This document shows, one piece after another, positions 31,142 to 40,452 of a stretch of DNA of 64,000 nucleotides. Within the stretch, counting starts at the first letter, position 1. The number at the start of each line of letters is the position of its first letter. A program made the translations under genes and the position numbers. The stretch lies in contig NZ_CP024311.1 of the NCBI RefSeq assembly GCF_002944315.1, positions 1,836,501 through 1,900,500 on the forward strand. The letters run 5' to 3'. This DNA is from Rhizobium sp. NXC24. Lineage in GTDB: Bacteria; Pseudomonadota; Alphaproteobacteria; Rhizobiales; Rhizobiaceae. Under the pieces are notes generated by a model, which saw only the letters and a list, made by a program, of their open reading frames with translations, did not search any database and had not been told where the DNA came from.

Positions 31142-32185
31142 ATGGCGCCGCGAAAAACCGCGTCCGTTTCCAGCCGTAAGACAACATCCAAGCCTGTCAA
31201 AGACACCAATGGTGGTGCGATCGCGGATTTCGACCGCGATGAGGAGCTCAAGGCCTATCGTGAGATGCTCCTGATCCGCCGCTTCGAAGAGAAGGCCGGC
31301 CAGCTCTACGGCATGGGCTTCATCGGCGGTTTCTGTCACCTTTACATTGGCCAGGAAGCTGTCGTCGTCGGCATGCAACTGGCGCTGAAGGAAGGCGATC
31401 AGGTCATCACCGGCTACCGCGACCACGGTCACATGCTGGCAACCGGCATGAGCGCCCGCGGCGTTATGGCCGAGCTTACCGGACGCCGGGGCGGCTATTC
31501 CCGAGGGAAGGGTGGCTCCATGCACATGTTCTCCAAGGAAAAGAACTTCTACGGCGGCCACGGCATCGTCGGCGCGCAGGTCGCGCTCGGCACGGGCCTC
31601 GGCTTCGCCAACTGGTACCGCGGCAATGACAATGTCAGCGTCGCCTATTTCGGCGATGGCGCCGCCAACCAGGGCCAGGTCTCCGAAAGCTTCAACATGG
31701 CGCAGCTCTGGAAGCTGCCGGTGATCTACGTGATCGAGAACAACCGTTACGCCATGGGCACGTCGACGGCGCGCGCCACCGCGCAGGCGGACTTCTCCAA
31801 GCGCGGCTCCTCCTTCGGCATTCCCGGCATTCAGGTCGACGGCATGGATGTCCGCGCCGTCAAGGCCGCTGCCGACGAAGCTGTCGAATATTGCCGGTCC
31901 GGCAAGGGCCCGATCATTCTGGAAATGCTGACCTATCGCTACCGCGGCCATTCCATGTCGGACCCGGCCAAGTATCGGTCCAAGGACGAAGTGCAGAAGA
32001 TGCGCTCCGAGCATGACCCGATCGAGCAGGTTCGCGCCCGCCTTCTGGAAAAGGGCTGGGCGTCGGAAGACGATCTGAAGGCGATCGACAAGGATGTCCG
32101 CGATATCGTCGCCGACAGTGCCGATTTCGCCCAGAACGATCCGGAGCCGGATGCTTCCGAGCTCTACACCGACATTCTGCTCTAA
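31142..32185 (+). CDS. pdhA: Pyruvate dehydrogenase E1 alpha subunit
   Basis: 347 residues. Thiamine-diphosphate-dependent decarboxylation of pyruvate as an alpha2beta2 E1 with PdhB. The ThDP-binding motif runs from YFGDGAANQGQVSESFNMA to VIENNRYAMG. The phosphorylation-loop region YRYRGHSMSDPAKYRSKDEV is typical of this class. An Ala/Ser/Lys-rich N-terminal tail of ~25 residues precedes the core. The ATG follows GGGAGGG. pdhB starts 18 bp later. Confidence 0.97.
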   Translation: MAPRKTASVSSRKTTSKPVKDTNGGAIADFDRDEELKAYREMLLIRRFEEKAGQLYGMGFIGGFCHLYIGQEAVVVGMQLALKEGDQVITGYRDHGHMLATGMSARGVMAELTGRRGGYSRGKGGSMHMFSKEKNFYGGHGIVGAQVALGTGLGFANWYRGNDNVSVAYFGDGAANQGQVSESFNMAQLWKLPVIYVIENNRYAMGTSTARATAQADFSKRGSSFGIPGIQVDGMDVRAVKAAADEAVEYCRSGKGPIILEMLTYRYRGHSMSDPAKYRSKDEVQKMRSEHDPIEQVRARLLEKGWASEDDLKAIDKDVRDIVADSADFAQNDPEPDASELYTDILL

Positions 32186-32203
32186 ATCGGGGAGGGACGA
32201 TCC

Positions 32204-33574
32204 ATGCCCATCGATATTCTCATGCCTGCCCTCTCTCCGACGATGGAAGAGGGCACCCTTTCCAAGTGGCTCAAGCAGGAAGGTGACAAGGTCACCTCCG
32301 GCGACGTCATTGCCGAAATCGAGACCGACAAGGCCACGATGGAAGTGGAAGCCGTCGACGAAGGCACGATCGGCAAGCTGCTGATCGAAGCCGGCACCGA
32401 AGGCGTCAAGGTCAACACCAAGATCGCGATCCTGTTGCAGGACGGCGAATCCGCTTCGGACATCTCGACGGCGAAGGCCGCTCCGGCCGCCGAACCGGTC
32501 AAGACCGAAGCGCCCGCCGCCGCTGCCCCGGCGCCCGTTCCGGCACAGCCGAAAGCCGCCCCTGCCGATCCGGAAATTCCGGCCGGCACGGAAATGGTGT
32601 CGATGACAGTGCGTGAAGCGCTGCGCGATGCCATGGCCGAAGAAATGCGCGCCGATCCGGACGTCTTCGTCATGGGCGAAGAAGTTGCCGAATACCAGGG
32701 CGCCTACAAGGTTACCCAGGGCCTGCTGCAGGAATTCGGCCCCCGCCGCGTTGTCGATACCCCGATCACCGAGCACGGCTTTGCCGGTGTCGGCGTCGGT
32801 GCTGCCATGGCCGGCCTTCGCCCGATCGTCGAGTTCATGACCTTCAACTTCGCCATGCAGGCGATTGACCACATCATCAATTCCGCTGCCAAGACGCTCT
32901 ACATGTCCGGCGGCCAGATGGGCGCTCCGATCGTCTTCCGCGGCCCGAACGGCGCGGCAGCCCGCGTCGCCGCTCAGCACAGCCAGGACTATGCGGCCTG
33001 GTACAGCCAAATTCCGGGCCTCAAGGTCGTCATGCCCTATACGGCAGCCGACGCCAAGGGCCTGCTGAAGGCCGCGATCCGCGATCCGAACCCGGTCATC
33101 TTCCTTGAAAACGAAATTCTCTACGGTCAGCACTTCGATGTGCCGAAGCTCGACAATTTCGTTGTGCCGATCGGCAAGGCCCGCATCCATCGCTCCGGCA
33201 AGGACGCAACGGTCGTCTCCTTCGGCATCGGCATGACCTATGCCACCAAGGCGGTTGCCGAGCTCGAAGCCCAGGGCATCGATGTCGAGCTAATCGACCT
33301 TCGTACCATCCGCCCGATGGACCTGCCGACCGTCATCGAATCGGTCAAGAAGACCGGTCGCCTGGTGACCGTCGAGGAAGGCTATCCGCAGTCCTCCGTC
33401 GGCACGGAAATCGCAACCCGCGTCATGCAGCAGGCCTTCGACTATCTCGATGCGCCGATCCTGACGATCGCTGGCAAGGATGTGCCCATGCCCTACGCCG
33501 CCAATCTCGAGAAGCTGGCGCTTCCGAATGTCGGTGAAGTGGTCGATGCGGTGAAAGCCGTTTGCTACAAATAA
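32204..33574 (+). CDS. pdhB: Pyruvate dehydrogenase E1 beta with fused lipoyl domain
   Basis: 456 residues. Residues 1-80 are a lipoyl domain with the modified Lys at K43 ([13 protein letters not shown]), joined by a 40-residue Ala/Pro linker to the E1 beta transketolase domains (~125-456). A lipoyl domain on E1 beta is characteristic of alphaproteobacterial PDH. E1 beta motifs include [38 protein letters not shown] and [14 protein letters not shown]. pdhC follows after 15 bp. Confidence 0.97.
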   Translation: MPIDILMPALSPTMEEGTLSKWLKQEGDKVTSGDVIAEIETDKATMEVEAVDEGTIGKLLIEAGTEGVKVNTKIAILLQDGESASDISTAKAAPAAEPVKTEAPAAAAPAPVPAQPKAAPADPEIPAGTEMVSMTVREALRDAMAEEMRADPDVFVMGEEVAEYQGAYKVTQGLLQEFGPRRVVDTPITEHGFAGVGVGAAMAGLRPIVEFMTFNFAMQAIDHIINSAAKTLYMSGGQMGAPIVFRGPNGAAARVAAQHSQDYAAWYSQIPGLKVVMPYTAADAKGLLKAAIRDPNPVIFLENEILYGQHFDVPKLDNFVVPIGKARIHRSGKDATVVSFGIGMTYATKAVAELEAQGIDVELIDLRTIRPMDLPTVIESVKKTGRLVTVEEGYPQSSVGTEIATRVMQQAFDYLDAPILTIAGKDVPMPYAANLEKLALPNVGEVVDAVKAVCYK

Positions 33575-33589
33575 GGGGAGGGCTCTTCG

Positions 33590-34936
33590 ATGCCTATCAA
33601 CATCACCATGCCTGCCCTCTCGCCGACCATGGAAGAGGGCAACCTCGCCAAATGGCTGGTCAAGGAAGGCGATAAGATCAAGTCCGGTGACGTCATCGCC
33701 GAGATCGAGACCGATAAGGCGACGATGGAAGTCGAGGCCGTCGATGAAGGCACCGTTGCCAAGATCGTCGTTCCCGCCGGCACCGAAGGCGTCAAGGTCA
33801 ATGCGCTGATCGCGGTTCTGGCTGGCGAAGGCGAGGATGTCTCTGCCGCTGCCTCGGGCGCCGCTGCTCCGGCTGCTGCGGCACCTGCACCTGCGCCGAA
33901 GGCAGACACGGCTCCAGCCCAGTCCGCACCGGCCGCTCAGCCGGCGCCGGCCGCGCCTGCGGCTCTCTCGACGGATGGTCATCGCACCTTCGCATCGCCG
34001 CTCGCTCGGCGTCTTGCTAAGGAATCCGGCATCGATCTGACTGCGCTCGTCGGCTCCGGCCCGCATGGCCGTGTGGTCAAGAAGGACATCGAAGCCGCCG
34101 TCTCCGGCGGTGTTGGCAAAGCCGCTCCGGCGGCTGCTCCCGCCGCCCAGCCGGCCGCTGCTGCACAGGCTCCGGCCGCAGCCGCGCCGAAGGGCATGTC
34201 GGACGATGCCGTCCTCAAGCTGTTCGAGCCCGGTTCCTACGAGCTCGTGCCGCATGACGGCATGCGCAAGACGATCGCCAAGCGCCTGCAGGAATCCAAG
34301 CAGACGATCCCGCACTTCTACGTCTCGGTCGATTGCGAACTCGACGCGCTGCTGGCGCTGCGCACGCAGCTCAACGATTCGGCACCGAAGTCGAAGGACG
34401 GTGCGCCGGCCTACAAGCTCTCGGTCAACGACATGGTCATCAAGGCCCTGGCGCTGGCGCTGCGCGACGTTCCGGATGCCAATGTGTCGTGGACCGACAG
34501 CAGCATGGTCAAGCACAAGCATGCCGATGTCGGCGTTGCCGTTTCCATTCCGGGCGGCCTGATCACGCCGATCATCCGCAGCGCCGAACTGAAGACCCTC
34601 TCGGCCATCTCCAACGAGATGAAGGACTACGGCAAGCGCGCCAAGGAACGCAAGCTGAAGCCCGAGGAGTATCAGGGCGGTACGACGGCCGTGTCCAACA
34701 TGGGCATGATGGGCGTCAAGAACTTCGCCGCCGTCGTCAACCCGCCGCATGCGACCATCTTGGCCGTTGGCGCGGGCGAGCAGCGTGTGATCGTCAAGAA
34801 GGGCGAGATGGCCATCGCCACCATGATGACCGTCACGCTGTCGACCGACCATCGCGCCGTCGACGGTGCGCTTGGTGCGGAACTGCTGGCGGCCTTCAAG
34901 GGCTACATCGAAAATCCGATGGGGATGCTCGTCTGA
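33590..34936 (+). CDS. pdhC: Pyruvate dehydrogenase E2 (dihydrolipoamide acetyltransferase)
   Basis: 448 residues. N-terminal lipoyl domain (1-80, K43 in [13 protein letters not shown]), an Ala/Pro linker, a peripheral subunit-binding domain (about 130-170, [20 protein letters not shown]), a second linker, and the acetyltransferase core (~210-448). The catalytic motif near the C-terminus is [10 protein letters not shown] (H and D). Its lipoyl domain is closely similar in DNA and protein to the one on pdhB, suggesting duplication or gene conversion. Transfers acetyl groups to CoA. Confidence 0.97.
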   Translation: MPINITMPALSPTMEEGNLAKWLVKEGDKIKSGDVIAEIETDKATMEVEAVDEGTVAKIVVPAGTEGVKVNALIAVLAGEGEDVSAAASGAAAPAAAAPAPAPKADTAPAQSAPAAQPAPAAPAALSTDGHRTFASPLARRLAKESGIDLTALVGSGPHGRVVKKDIEAAVSGGVGKAAPAAAPAAQPAAAAQAPAAAAPKGMSDDAVLKLFEPGSYELVPHDGMRKTIAKRLQESKQTIPHFYVSVDCELDALLALRTQLNDSAPKSKDGAPAYKLSVNDMVIKALALALRDVPDANVSWTDSSMVKHKHADVGVAVSIPGGLITPIIRSAELKTLSAISNEMKDYGKRAKERKLKPEEYQGGTTAVSNMGMMGVKNFAAVVNPPHATILAVGAGEQRVIVKKGEMAIATMMTVTLSTDHRAVDGALGAELLAAFKGYIENPMGMLV

Positions 34937-34961
34937 GCCTTGTCGTCAAACGGAGGCATGC

Positions 34962-35603
34962 ATGACCAAGACCGTTCTGTGTTATGGCGACTCGCTGACA
35001 TGGGGCTATAGCGCCGAAACGATCGGTCGTCATGCTTTCGAAGATCGGTGGCCGAGCGTGCTGCAAAAGGCGCTCGGCGATCAGGTCCGGATGATTCCGG
35101 AAGGGCTGAACGGCCGCACCACGGCTTTCGATGACCATCTCGCCGATTGCGACCGTAACGGCGCGAAGGTATTGCCGACGATCCTGCAGACGCATGCGCC
35201 GCTCGATCTCGTCATCATCATGCTGGGCACCAACGACATGAAGCCGGTGATCGCCGGTTCGGCCTTTGCTGCCTTGCAGGGCATCAGCCGGTTGATTCAG
35301 CTCATACGCAATCATACATGGGCGTTCGAATATGATGTCCCCGACATTCTGATCGTCGCGCCTCCCGTCATCACCGAGACCGCCAATCCGGCTTTCGCCG
35401 CTCATTACCTCGGCGCGATCAAGGAGTCGGCGAAGCTTGCGACGCTCTACCGCGATCTGGCCGACGAGCTTGGCTGCGGTTTTTTCGATGCAGGCACGGT
35501 TGCCGTGACGACGCCGCTCGACGGGGTGCATCTCGATGCGGAAAACACCCGGGCGCTCGGTCGTGGCCTCGAGCCGATCGTGCGAATGATGCTTGGACTT
35601 TAA
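34962..35603 (+). CDS. SGNH/GDSL-family hydrolase (arylesterase or acyltransferase type)
   Basis: 213 residues, no signal peptide. All four SGNH blocks are present: Ser in CYGDSLTWGYS, Gly in EGLNGRTT, Asn in MLGTNDMK, and the Asp/His pair in DGVHLD. The spacing and EGLNGRTTAFDDH segment resemble the cytosolic octameric esterase/acyltransferases of the MsAcT and arylesterase group. It is placed inside the PDH operon between pdhC and lpdA, 25 bp after pdhC. Physiological substrate is not known. Confidence 0.9.
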   Translation: MTKTVLCYGDSLTWGYSAETIGRHAFEDRWPSVLQKALGDQVRMIPEGLNGRTTAFDDHLADCDRNGAKVLPTILQTHAPLDLVIIMLGTNDMKPVIAGSAFAALQGISRLIQLIRNHTWAFEYDVPDILIVAPPVITETANPAFAAHYLGAIKESAKLATLYRDLADELGCGFFDAGTVAVTTPLDGVHLDAENTRALGRGLEPIVRMMLGL

Positions 35604-35613
35604 CTATTTGATT

Positions 35614-35654
35614 GAGCACGATCTTGCTCGCCGCTTCGGTTCGGCATCGTGCTT
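35614..35654. repeat. Palindromic intergenic element before lpdA
   Basis: AGCACGAT at 35615-35622 pairs with ATCGTGCT at 35646-35653. The minus-strand reading (AAGCACGATGCCGAA then GAAGCGG) resembles a degenerate copy of the common rhizobial intergenic palindrome seen near 41.7 kb. Confidence 0.45.
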
Positions 35655-35711
35655 CGGGAAAATTAAGGCAGGCTGCGCTTCGATCGGCCGCCAACCAAAG
35701 GCAGGAAACAT

Positions 35712-37157
35712 ATGGCTGAGAATTACGACGTCATCATCATCGGCTCTGGCCCTGGCGGCTATGTCGCCGCCGTGCGCGCCGGCCAGCTTGGCCTGAAGAC
35801 GGCGATCGTCGAACGCGAGCACCTGGGCGGCATCTGCCTGAACTGGGGCTGCATTCCGACCAAGGCGCTGCTGCGTTCGGCCGAAATCCTCGATCATTCC
35901 AATCATCTGAAGGACTACGGTCTTGTCCTCGAAGGCAAGGTAACGCCGGATGTCAAGGCGGTCGTCGCCCGTTCGCGCGGTGTTTCCGCCCGCCTCAACA
36001 CGGGTGTTGGCTTCCTGATGAAGAAGAACAAGGTCGATGTGATCTGGGGCGAAGCCAAAATCACCAAGCCCGGCGAAATCGTCGTCGGCAAGTCGACCAA
36101 GCCGGTTGTCGAGCCGCAGCATCCGCTGCCGAAGAACGTCAAGGGCGAGGGCACCTATACCGCCAAGCACATCATCGTCGCCACGGGCGCCCGCCCGCGC
36201 GCGCTGCCCGGCATCGAGCCGGATGGCAAGCTGATCTGGACCTATTTTGAGGCACTGAAGCCGGATTTCCTGCCGAAGTCGCTGGTGGTCATGGGTTCCG
36301 GCGCGATCGGCATCGAATTTGCGAGCTTCTATCGCTCGATGGGTGTCGATGTCACCGTCGTCGAAATCATGCCGACCATCATGCCAGTCGAAGACGCCGA
36401 AGTCTCCGGCATCGCCCGCAAGCAGTTGGAAAAGCGCGGCCTGAAGATCTTCACCAAGACGAAAGTCACCAAGGTCGACAAGGCTGCGAACAGCATCACC
36501 GCGCACATCGAGACCGAGGACGGCAAGGTACAGCAGATCACGGCTGACCGCATGATCTCCGCCGTCGGCGTGCAGGGCAACATCGAAAATCTTGGCCTGG
36601 AAGCGCTCGGCGTGAAGACCGATCGCGGTTGCGTCGTCATCGACGGCTACGGCAAGACCAATGTGCCGGGCATCTATGCGATCGGCGACGTCGCCGGTCC
36701 GCCGATGCTGGCGCACAAGGCCGAGCATGAGGGCGTGGTCTGCATCGAGAAGATCGCCGGCCTGCCGAACGTGCATCCGACCGACAAGAGCAAGGTGTCG
36801 GGCTGCACCTATTGCCAGCCGCAGGTCGCCTCTGTCGGCCTGACGGAAGCCAAGGCAAAAGAACTCGGCCGCGACATTCGCGTCGGCCGCTTCCCGTTCA
36901 CCGCCAACGGCAAGGCGATCGCGCTTGGCGAGGACCAGGGCCTCTGCAAGGTCATCTTCGACAAGAAGACCGGCGAACTGCTCGGCGCGCATATGGTCGG
37001 CGCCGAAGTCACCGAACTGATCCAGGGCTTCGTCGTCGCCATGAACCTGGAGACGACGGAAGAGGAACTGATGCACACGATCTTCCCGCATCCGACCGTT
37101 TCGGAAACGATGAAGGAAGCCGTGCTGGACGCTTACGGACGCGTGCTCAACGCTTGA
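35712..37157 (+). CDS. lpdA: Dihydrolipoyl dehydrogenase (E3)
   Basis: 481 residues. FAD-dependent reoxidation of the dihydrolipoyl groups of the PDH complex, passing electrons to NAD. The FAD motif GSGPGGYVAA (11-20), redox-active C42/C47 in GGICLNWGCIPTKALLR, the NAD motif MGSGAIGIEFASFYRSMG and the C-terminal active-site HPTVSE are intact. It is the last structural gene of the PDH cluster, separated from pdhC by the SGNH hydrolase gene. Confidence 0.97.
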   Translation: MAENYDVIIIGSGPGGYVAAVRAGQLGLKTAIVEREHLGGICLNWGCIPTKALLRSAEILDHSNHLKDYGLVLEGKVTPDVKAVVARSRGVSARLNTGVGFLMKKNKVDVIWGEAKITKPGEIVVGKSTKPVVEPQHPLPKNVKGEGTYTAKHIIVATGARPRALPGIEPDGKLIWTYFEALKPDFLPKSLVVMGSGAIGIEFASFYRSMGVDVTVVEIMPTIMPVEDAEVSGIARKQLEKRGLKIFTKTKVTKVDKAANSITAHIETEDGKVQQITADRMISAVGVQGNIENLGLEALGVKTDRGCVVIDGYGKTNVPGIYAIGDVAGPPMLAHKAEHEGVVCIEKIAGLPNVHPTDKSKVSGCTYCQPQVASVGLTEAKAKELGRDIRVGRFPFTANGKAIALGEDQGLCKVIFDKKTGELLGAHMVGAEVTELIQGFVVAMNLETTEEELMHTIFPHPTVSETMKEAVLDAYGRVLNA

Positions 37158-37212
37158 TAATCTCCTGGCTCGCCCTTTATCCAGAGGGTGGAAAACAGGA
37201 AAGGAAATCAAT

Positions 37213-37467
37213 ATGTCTATCACTACGGAAGGTTGGGTCGTCTTTCTTCTTATCGGTCTGGTCGCGGGCTTTCTCGCGAGCCTGGTCGTCGGTGGAGGCG
37301 GGCTCATCAGTTGCCTGGTGAGCGGCGTGATTGGTGCTTTCGTGGGCGGTTTCCTGTTCCATTATTTTGGGATTTCGCTCGGCATTGAAAATGCACTGGT
37401 GGTGGAAATCATCCATGCCACCGTCGGTGCGATCATCGTGGTGCTATTGGCGAGATTAATCGCCTGA
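37213..37467 (+). CDS. GlsB/YeaQ/YmgE-family small membrane protein
   Basis: 84 residues, three hydrophobic segments rich in Gly (VFLLIGLVAGFLASLVVGGG, LVSGVIGAFVGGFLFHYFG, ATVGAIIVVLLARLI). This is the pattern of the transglycosylase-associated family, which is often stress induced but has no proven enzyme activity. AAGGAAA precedes the ATG. It is the first of two such genes in tandem, 10 bp before the next. Confidence 0.85.
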   Translation: MSITTEGWVVFLLIGLVAGFLASLVVGGGGLISCLVSGVIGAFVGGFLFHYFGISLGIENALVVEIIHATVGAIIVVLLARLIA

Positions 37468-37480
37468 GATCGGGGATGTG

Positions 37481-37729
37481 ATGGAAAGTGTCGGCTGGCT
37501 GGGTCTGGTCATCATCGGCGGTCTCGCGGGCTGGCTTGCGGGAAAGCTGATGGAGGTGCGCTACGGCATCATCCTCAACATCGTGCTTGGCATTGCCGGC
37601 TCGGTCGTTGCCGCTGCCATTTTGGTGCAATTGCATGTCGGCGTGCCCGGCGGCCGGATCGGCTATTTCGTCACCGGTTTCATTGGTGCGTGCATTCTGA
37701 TATTTCTCGCCAAACTCGTCCGGCGATGA
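37481..37729 (+). CDS. GlsB/YeaQ/YmgE-family small membrane protein, second copy
   Basis: 82 residues from the ATG at 37481; a GTG three bases earlier is an alternative. Three Gly-rich membrane segments (GLVIIGGLAGWLAGKLMEV, IILNIVLGIAGSVVAAAIL, GYFVTGFIGACILIFLAKLV). It is much closer to the paralogue at 60393-60650 than to its tandem neighbour, sharing GG.AGWLA.KLME and TGFIGACILIF. Function unknown. Confidence 0.85.
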   Translation: MESVGWLGLVIIGGLAGWLAGKLMEVRYGIILNIVLGIAGSVVAAAILVQLHVGVPGGRIGYFVTGFIGACILIFLAKLVRR

Positions 37730-37765
37730 ATGGGCCGCGACTGAGCGGCGGAAAGTAGACATTTC

Positions 37766-38737
37766 ATGGTCACGATTCTCGACACGATCAATCCAGACGC
37801 AAAGCGGGTCAGGCATCCGGAAAAGGCGCATCGGCCGGATACGGAAGTCCTGCGCAAGCCGGATTGGATCCGTGTCAAGGCGCCGACATCGAAGGGCTAT
37901 GCCGAGACCCGCTCGATCGTGAAGGAACACAAGCTCGTCACGGTTTGCGAAGAGGCCGGCTGCCCGAACATCGGCGAATGTTGGGACAAGAAGCACGCCA
38001 CCTTCATGATCATGGGCGAGATCTGTACCCGCGCTTGTGCCTTCTGCAACGTCTCTACCGGCAAGCCGAACGCGCTCGATATGGCCGAGCCTGAAAACGT
38101 CGCCAAGGCCGTCAAGGAAATGGGCCTCAGCCACGTCGTCATCACCTCCGTCGATCGCGACGATCTGGAAGACGGCGGCGCCGAGCACTTCGAAAAGGTG
38201 ATCTGGGCGATCCGCGCCGCTTCGCCGACAACGACAATCGAAATCTTGACGCCGGACTTCCTGAAGAAGCCGGGCGCATTGGAGCGCGTCGTCGCCGCCA
38301 AGCCGGACGTCTTCAATCACAATATGGAAACCGTCGCCGGCAACTATCTGACCGTACGTCCCGGCGCCCGCTATTTCCACTCGATCCGCCTGCTGCAGCG
38401 GGTCAAGGAACTCGATCCGACCATGTTTACCAAGTCCGGCATCATGGTCGGTCTCGGTGAAGAGCGCAATGAAGTGCTGCAGTTGATGGATGATCTCAGG
38501 ACGGCCGATGTCGACTTCCTGACCATCGGCCAGTATCTGCAGCCGACACGCAAGCATCATCAGGTCATGAGCTTCGTCACGCCGGATGAATTCAAGTCCT
38601 ACGAGACGGTTGCCTATACCAAGGGCTTCCTCATGGTCGCCTCCAGCCCGCTCACCCGCTCTTCCCATCACGCCGGCGACGATTTCGCCCGGCTGCGGGC
38701 TGCCCGCGAGAAGAAGGTTCTGCTGGCCGCAGAGTAA
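37766..38737 (+). CDS. lipA: Lipoyl synthase
   Basis: 323 residues. Radical SAM enzyme that inserts two sulfurs into octanoyl groups on lipoyl domains, such as those of PdhB and PdhC just upstream. The auxiliary cluster cysteines are C61, C66 and C72 ([12 protein letters not shown]), and the radical SAM triad is C87, C91 and C94 (CTRACAFC). A C-terminal SSHHAGDDF holds the Ser that ligates the auxiliary cluster. It is followed by a strong terminator, so the next gene is probably transcribed separately. Confidence 0.98.
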   Translation: MVTILDTINPDAKRVRHPEKAHRPDTEVLRKPDWIRVKAPTSKGYAETRSIVKEHKLVTVCEEAGCPNIGECWDKKHATFMIMGEICTRACAFCNVSTGKPNALDMAEPENVAKAVKEMGLSHVVITSVDRDDLEDGGAEHFEKVIWAIRAASPTTTIEILTPDFLKKPGALERVVAAKPDVFNHNMETVAGNYLTVRPGARYFHSIRLLQRVKELDPTMFTKSGIMVGLGEERNEVLQLMDDLRTADVDFLTIGQYLQPTRKHHQVMSFVTPDEFKSYETVAYTKGFLMVASSPLTRSSHHAGDDFARLRAAREKKVLLAAE

Positions 38738-38763
38738 AATACAAGTCTCTTGCCTTTTGAACG

Positions 38764-38790
38764 AACCGCGGCGATTGTGCCGCGGTTTTT
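38764..38790 (+). terminator. Intrinsic terminator after lipA
   Basis: AACCGCGGC at 38764-38772 pairs perfectly with GCCGCGGTT at 38779-38787, followed by a T run to 38790. It lies 27 bp after the lipA stop. Confidence 0.9.
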
Positions 38791-38889
38791 CGTTCGCGCC
38801 GTCACCTGTTCGTCATTGGAGCGGCCTAAGGGACACGCCGCCGTTTGTTACCGGTTTCGGCGCTTTAGAATCGACTATGGAGCTGGACC

Positions 38890-39483
38890 GTGGAGCAGAT
38901 CGTCGCGCCGCAGGCGCTCCCTTATGCCGTCGATATAGAGACGGCAGTGTCTATTCTCAGAAGTGCCAACCGGATTCTCGTCATCGGCTGTTCCGGTGGA
39001 GGCAAGTCGACGCTGGCGCAGAAGATCGTTGTTTGCCTGGACTTGCCTTACGTCTCAATGGATCGGGAGTTTTTCTGGCTGCCTGGCTGGATGAAGAGAG
39101 ACAAAGCGGAAGAGCGCAATCTAATTGCGGGGAAAGTCGCAGAGGATCGCTGGCTGATTGATGGGACAGGGCCGTCAAGCTTCGATCTGAGATTACCGCG
39201 GACCGAACTTGTTCTTTGGGTGCGTATGCCGCGCTGGCTATGTATGTGGGGGGCTCTATCGAGAGCGTTGCGATGGCTGGGACGGTCGCGCCCCGATATG
39301 GCGCCGGGTTGTCCAGAGCGCATCGATTGGGAGTTCCTGCGTTACATATGGGATTGGGAGCGGAAATTTGCGCCGAAAGTGCTCGCGGGCCTCATCGAAC
39401 ACGGCCCCGATGTGCCTGTTCTGCAGCTAAAATCCCGCGGCGAAATGCGTCAGCTTCTTGATCTTCTGAACCGTCCTGCTTAA
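38890..39483 (+). CDS. Adenylate-kinase-like P-loop protein
   Basis: 197 residues from a GTG start with GGAG 6 bp upstream. A Walker A motif GCSGGGKST (about 33-41) begins a short nucleotide-kinase fold; LPYVSMDREFFWLPGW and WLIDGTGPSSFDLRLPR match the DNA-topology-modulation/FlaR-like AAA group. Its substrate is unknown. It sits between lipA with its terminator and the COQ10-like gene, which are direct neighbours in several rhizobia as far as I recall, so it may be an insertion. Confidence 0.75.
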   Translation: MEQIVAPQALPYAVDIETAVSILRSANRILVIGCSGGGKSTLAQKIVVCLDLPYVSMDREFFWLPGWMKRDKAEERNLIAGKVAEDRWLIDGTGPSSFDLRLPRTELVLWVRMPRWLCMWGALSRALRWLGRSRPDMAPGCPERIDWEFLRYIWDWERKFAPKVLAGLIEHGPDVPVLQLKSRGEMRQLLDLLNRPA

Positions 39484-39492
39484 TTGCCGCTC

Positions 39493-39939
39493 ATGCCTCA
39501 GTTCGAAACGCACCGCCCCGTCCCACACTCGCCTGAACAGATGTTCGACCTCGTCGCCGATGTCGAGCGCTATCCGGAATTCCTGCCGCTTTGCGAGGCG
39601 CTGATTGTCCGCAATCGCAAGGAGCGCGACGGCAAGATCCTGCTGATTGCCGATATGACTGTCGGCTACAAGGCGATCCGCGAGACCTTTACGACGCAGG
39701 TGCTGCTCAACAAGCCGGAACGGGCGATCGACGTGAAATATATCGACGGGCCGTTCAAATATCTCGACAATCGCTGGCGCTTCACGCCATCGGAAAACGG
39801 CGGCTGCAGCATTGATTTCTTCATCGACTATGAGTTCAAGAGCCGCATCCTCGGCGCCCTGATGGGGTCGATGTTCGATCGCGCTTTCCGTATGTTCACG
39901 GATGCCTTCGAGACACGCGCGAAGAAGATCTACGCCTGA
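39493..39939 (+). CDS. COQ10/RatA-type START-domain protein
   Basis: 148 residues. The opening FETHRPVPHSPEQMFDLVAD, then VERYPEFLPLCEAL, and the C-terminal FDRAFRMFTDAFETRAKKIY are typical of the COQ10/polyketide-cyclase START family. In eukaryotes and alphaproteobacteria it binds ubiquinone and supports respiration; the E. coli homologue RatA has been described as a toxin that affects 70S assembly. I favour the quinone role. The ATG at 39493 is used; a TTG nine bases earlier is less likely. Confidence 0.88.
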   Translation: MPQFETHRPVPHSPEQMFDLVADVERYPEFLPLCEALIVRNRKERDGKILLIADMTVGYKAIRETFTTQVLLNKPERAIDVKYIDGPFKYLDNRWRFTPSENGGCSIDFFIDYEFKSRILGALMGSMFDRAFRMFTDAFETRAKKIYA

Positions 39940-39954
39940 GGCGGGAGTTAGGCA

Positions 39955-40452
39955 TTACTTGCCGAGAGTGATCAGCATTTCCAATGCGGTCTTCAAGGTG
40001 GCGAGCCGAACCTTGTCGCGGCCGATATCGCCATAGCGCATTTCATGATGGATGAGTGCGCCGTTACGCGCCTTGGCGGCGAGGTGGACCAGCCCCACGG
40101 GCTTTTCCGCAGAGCCGCCAGCGGGTCCGGCAACACCGGTGACTGCGACGGCAAAGTCAGCCCGGGAGCGGAAAAGGGCGCCATGCACCATCTGCAGCGC
40201 CGTCTCCCTGGAAACAGCACCGAACTGCACGAGCGTCTGCTCCTGCACGCCGAGCATGTCCATCTTCGCCGTATTCGTATAGGTCACGAAGCCGCGGTCG
40301 ACGACGGCTGAGGAACCGGGAATTTCCGTCAAAGCGCCCGCGATCAGCCCGCCGGTGCAGGATTCCGCCGTGGCGACCATCCAGCCTTTGGCGGCGAAAT
40401 CGGTGATGATGCCCTGGGCGAGCGCGAGAATATCGTCGGGAAAATGCGTCAT
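39955..40452 (-). CDS. CinA-family nicotinamide-nucleotide amidohydrolase (PncC type)
   Basis: 165 residues, equal to the C-terminal CinA domain alone. PncC deamidates NMN to nicotinate mononucleotide in pyridine nucleotide salvage. Motifs are [40 protein letters not shown] and the highly conserved [19 protein letters not shown]. It overlaps ispDF by 4 bp on the minus strand, indicating co-translation. Confidence 0.93.
   Translation of the reverse strand: MTHFPDDILALAQGIITDFAAKGWMVATAESCTGGLIAGALTEIPGSSAVVDRGFVTYTNTAKMDMLGVQEQTLVQFGAVSRETALQMVHGALFRSRADFAVAVTGVAGPAGGSAEKPVGLVHLAAKARNGALIHHEMRYGDIGRDKVRLATLKTALEMLITLGK

Noticed and set aside
31124..33190. Long minus-strand open frame opposite pdhA and pdhB
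   Set aside because: Shadow of strongly biased coding DNA; the product is low complexity and Asp/Arg/Gly rich with no recognisable domain.
35604..37307. Long minus-strand open frame opposite lpdA
   Set aside because: Same reason: antisense to a well-defined gene, no motif or ribosome binding site.
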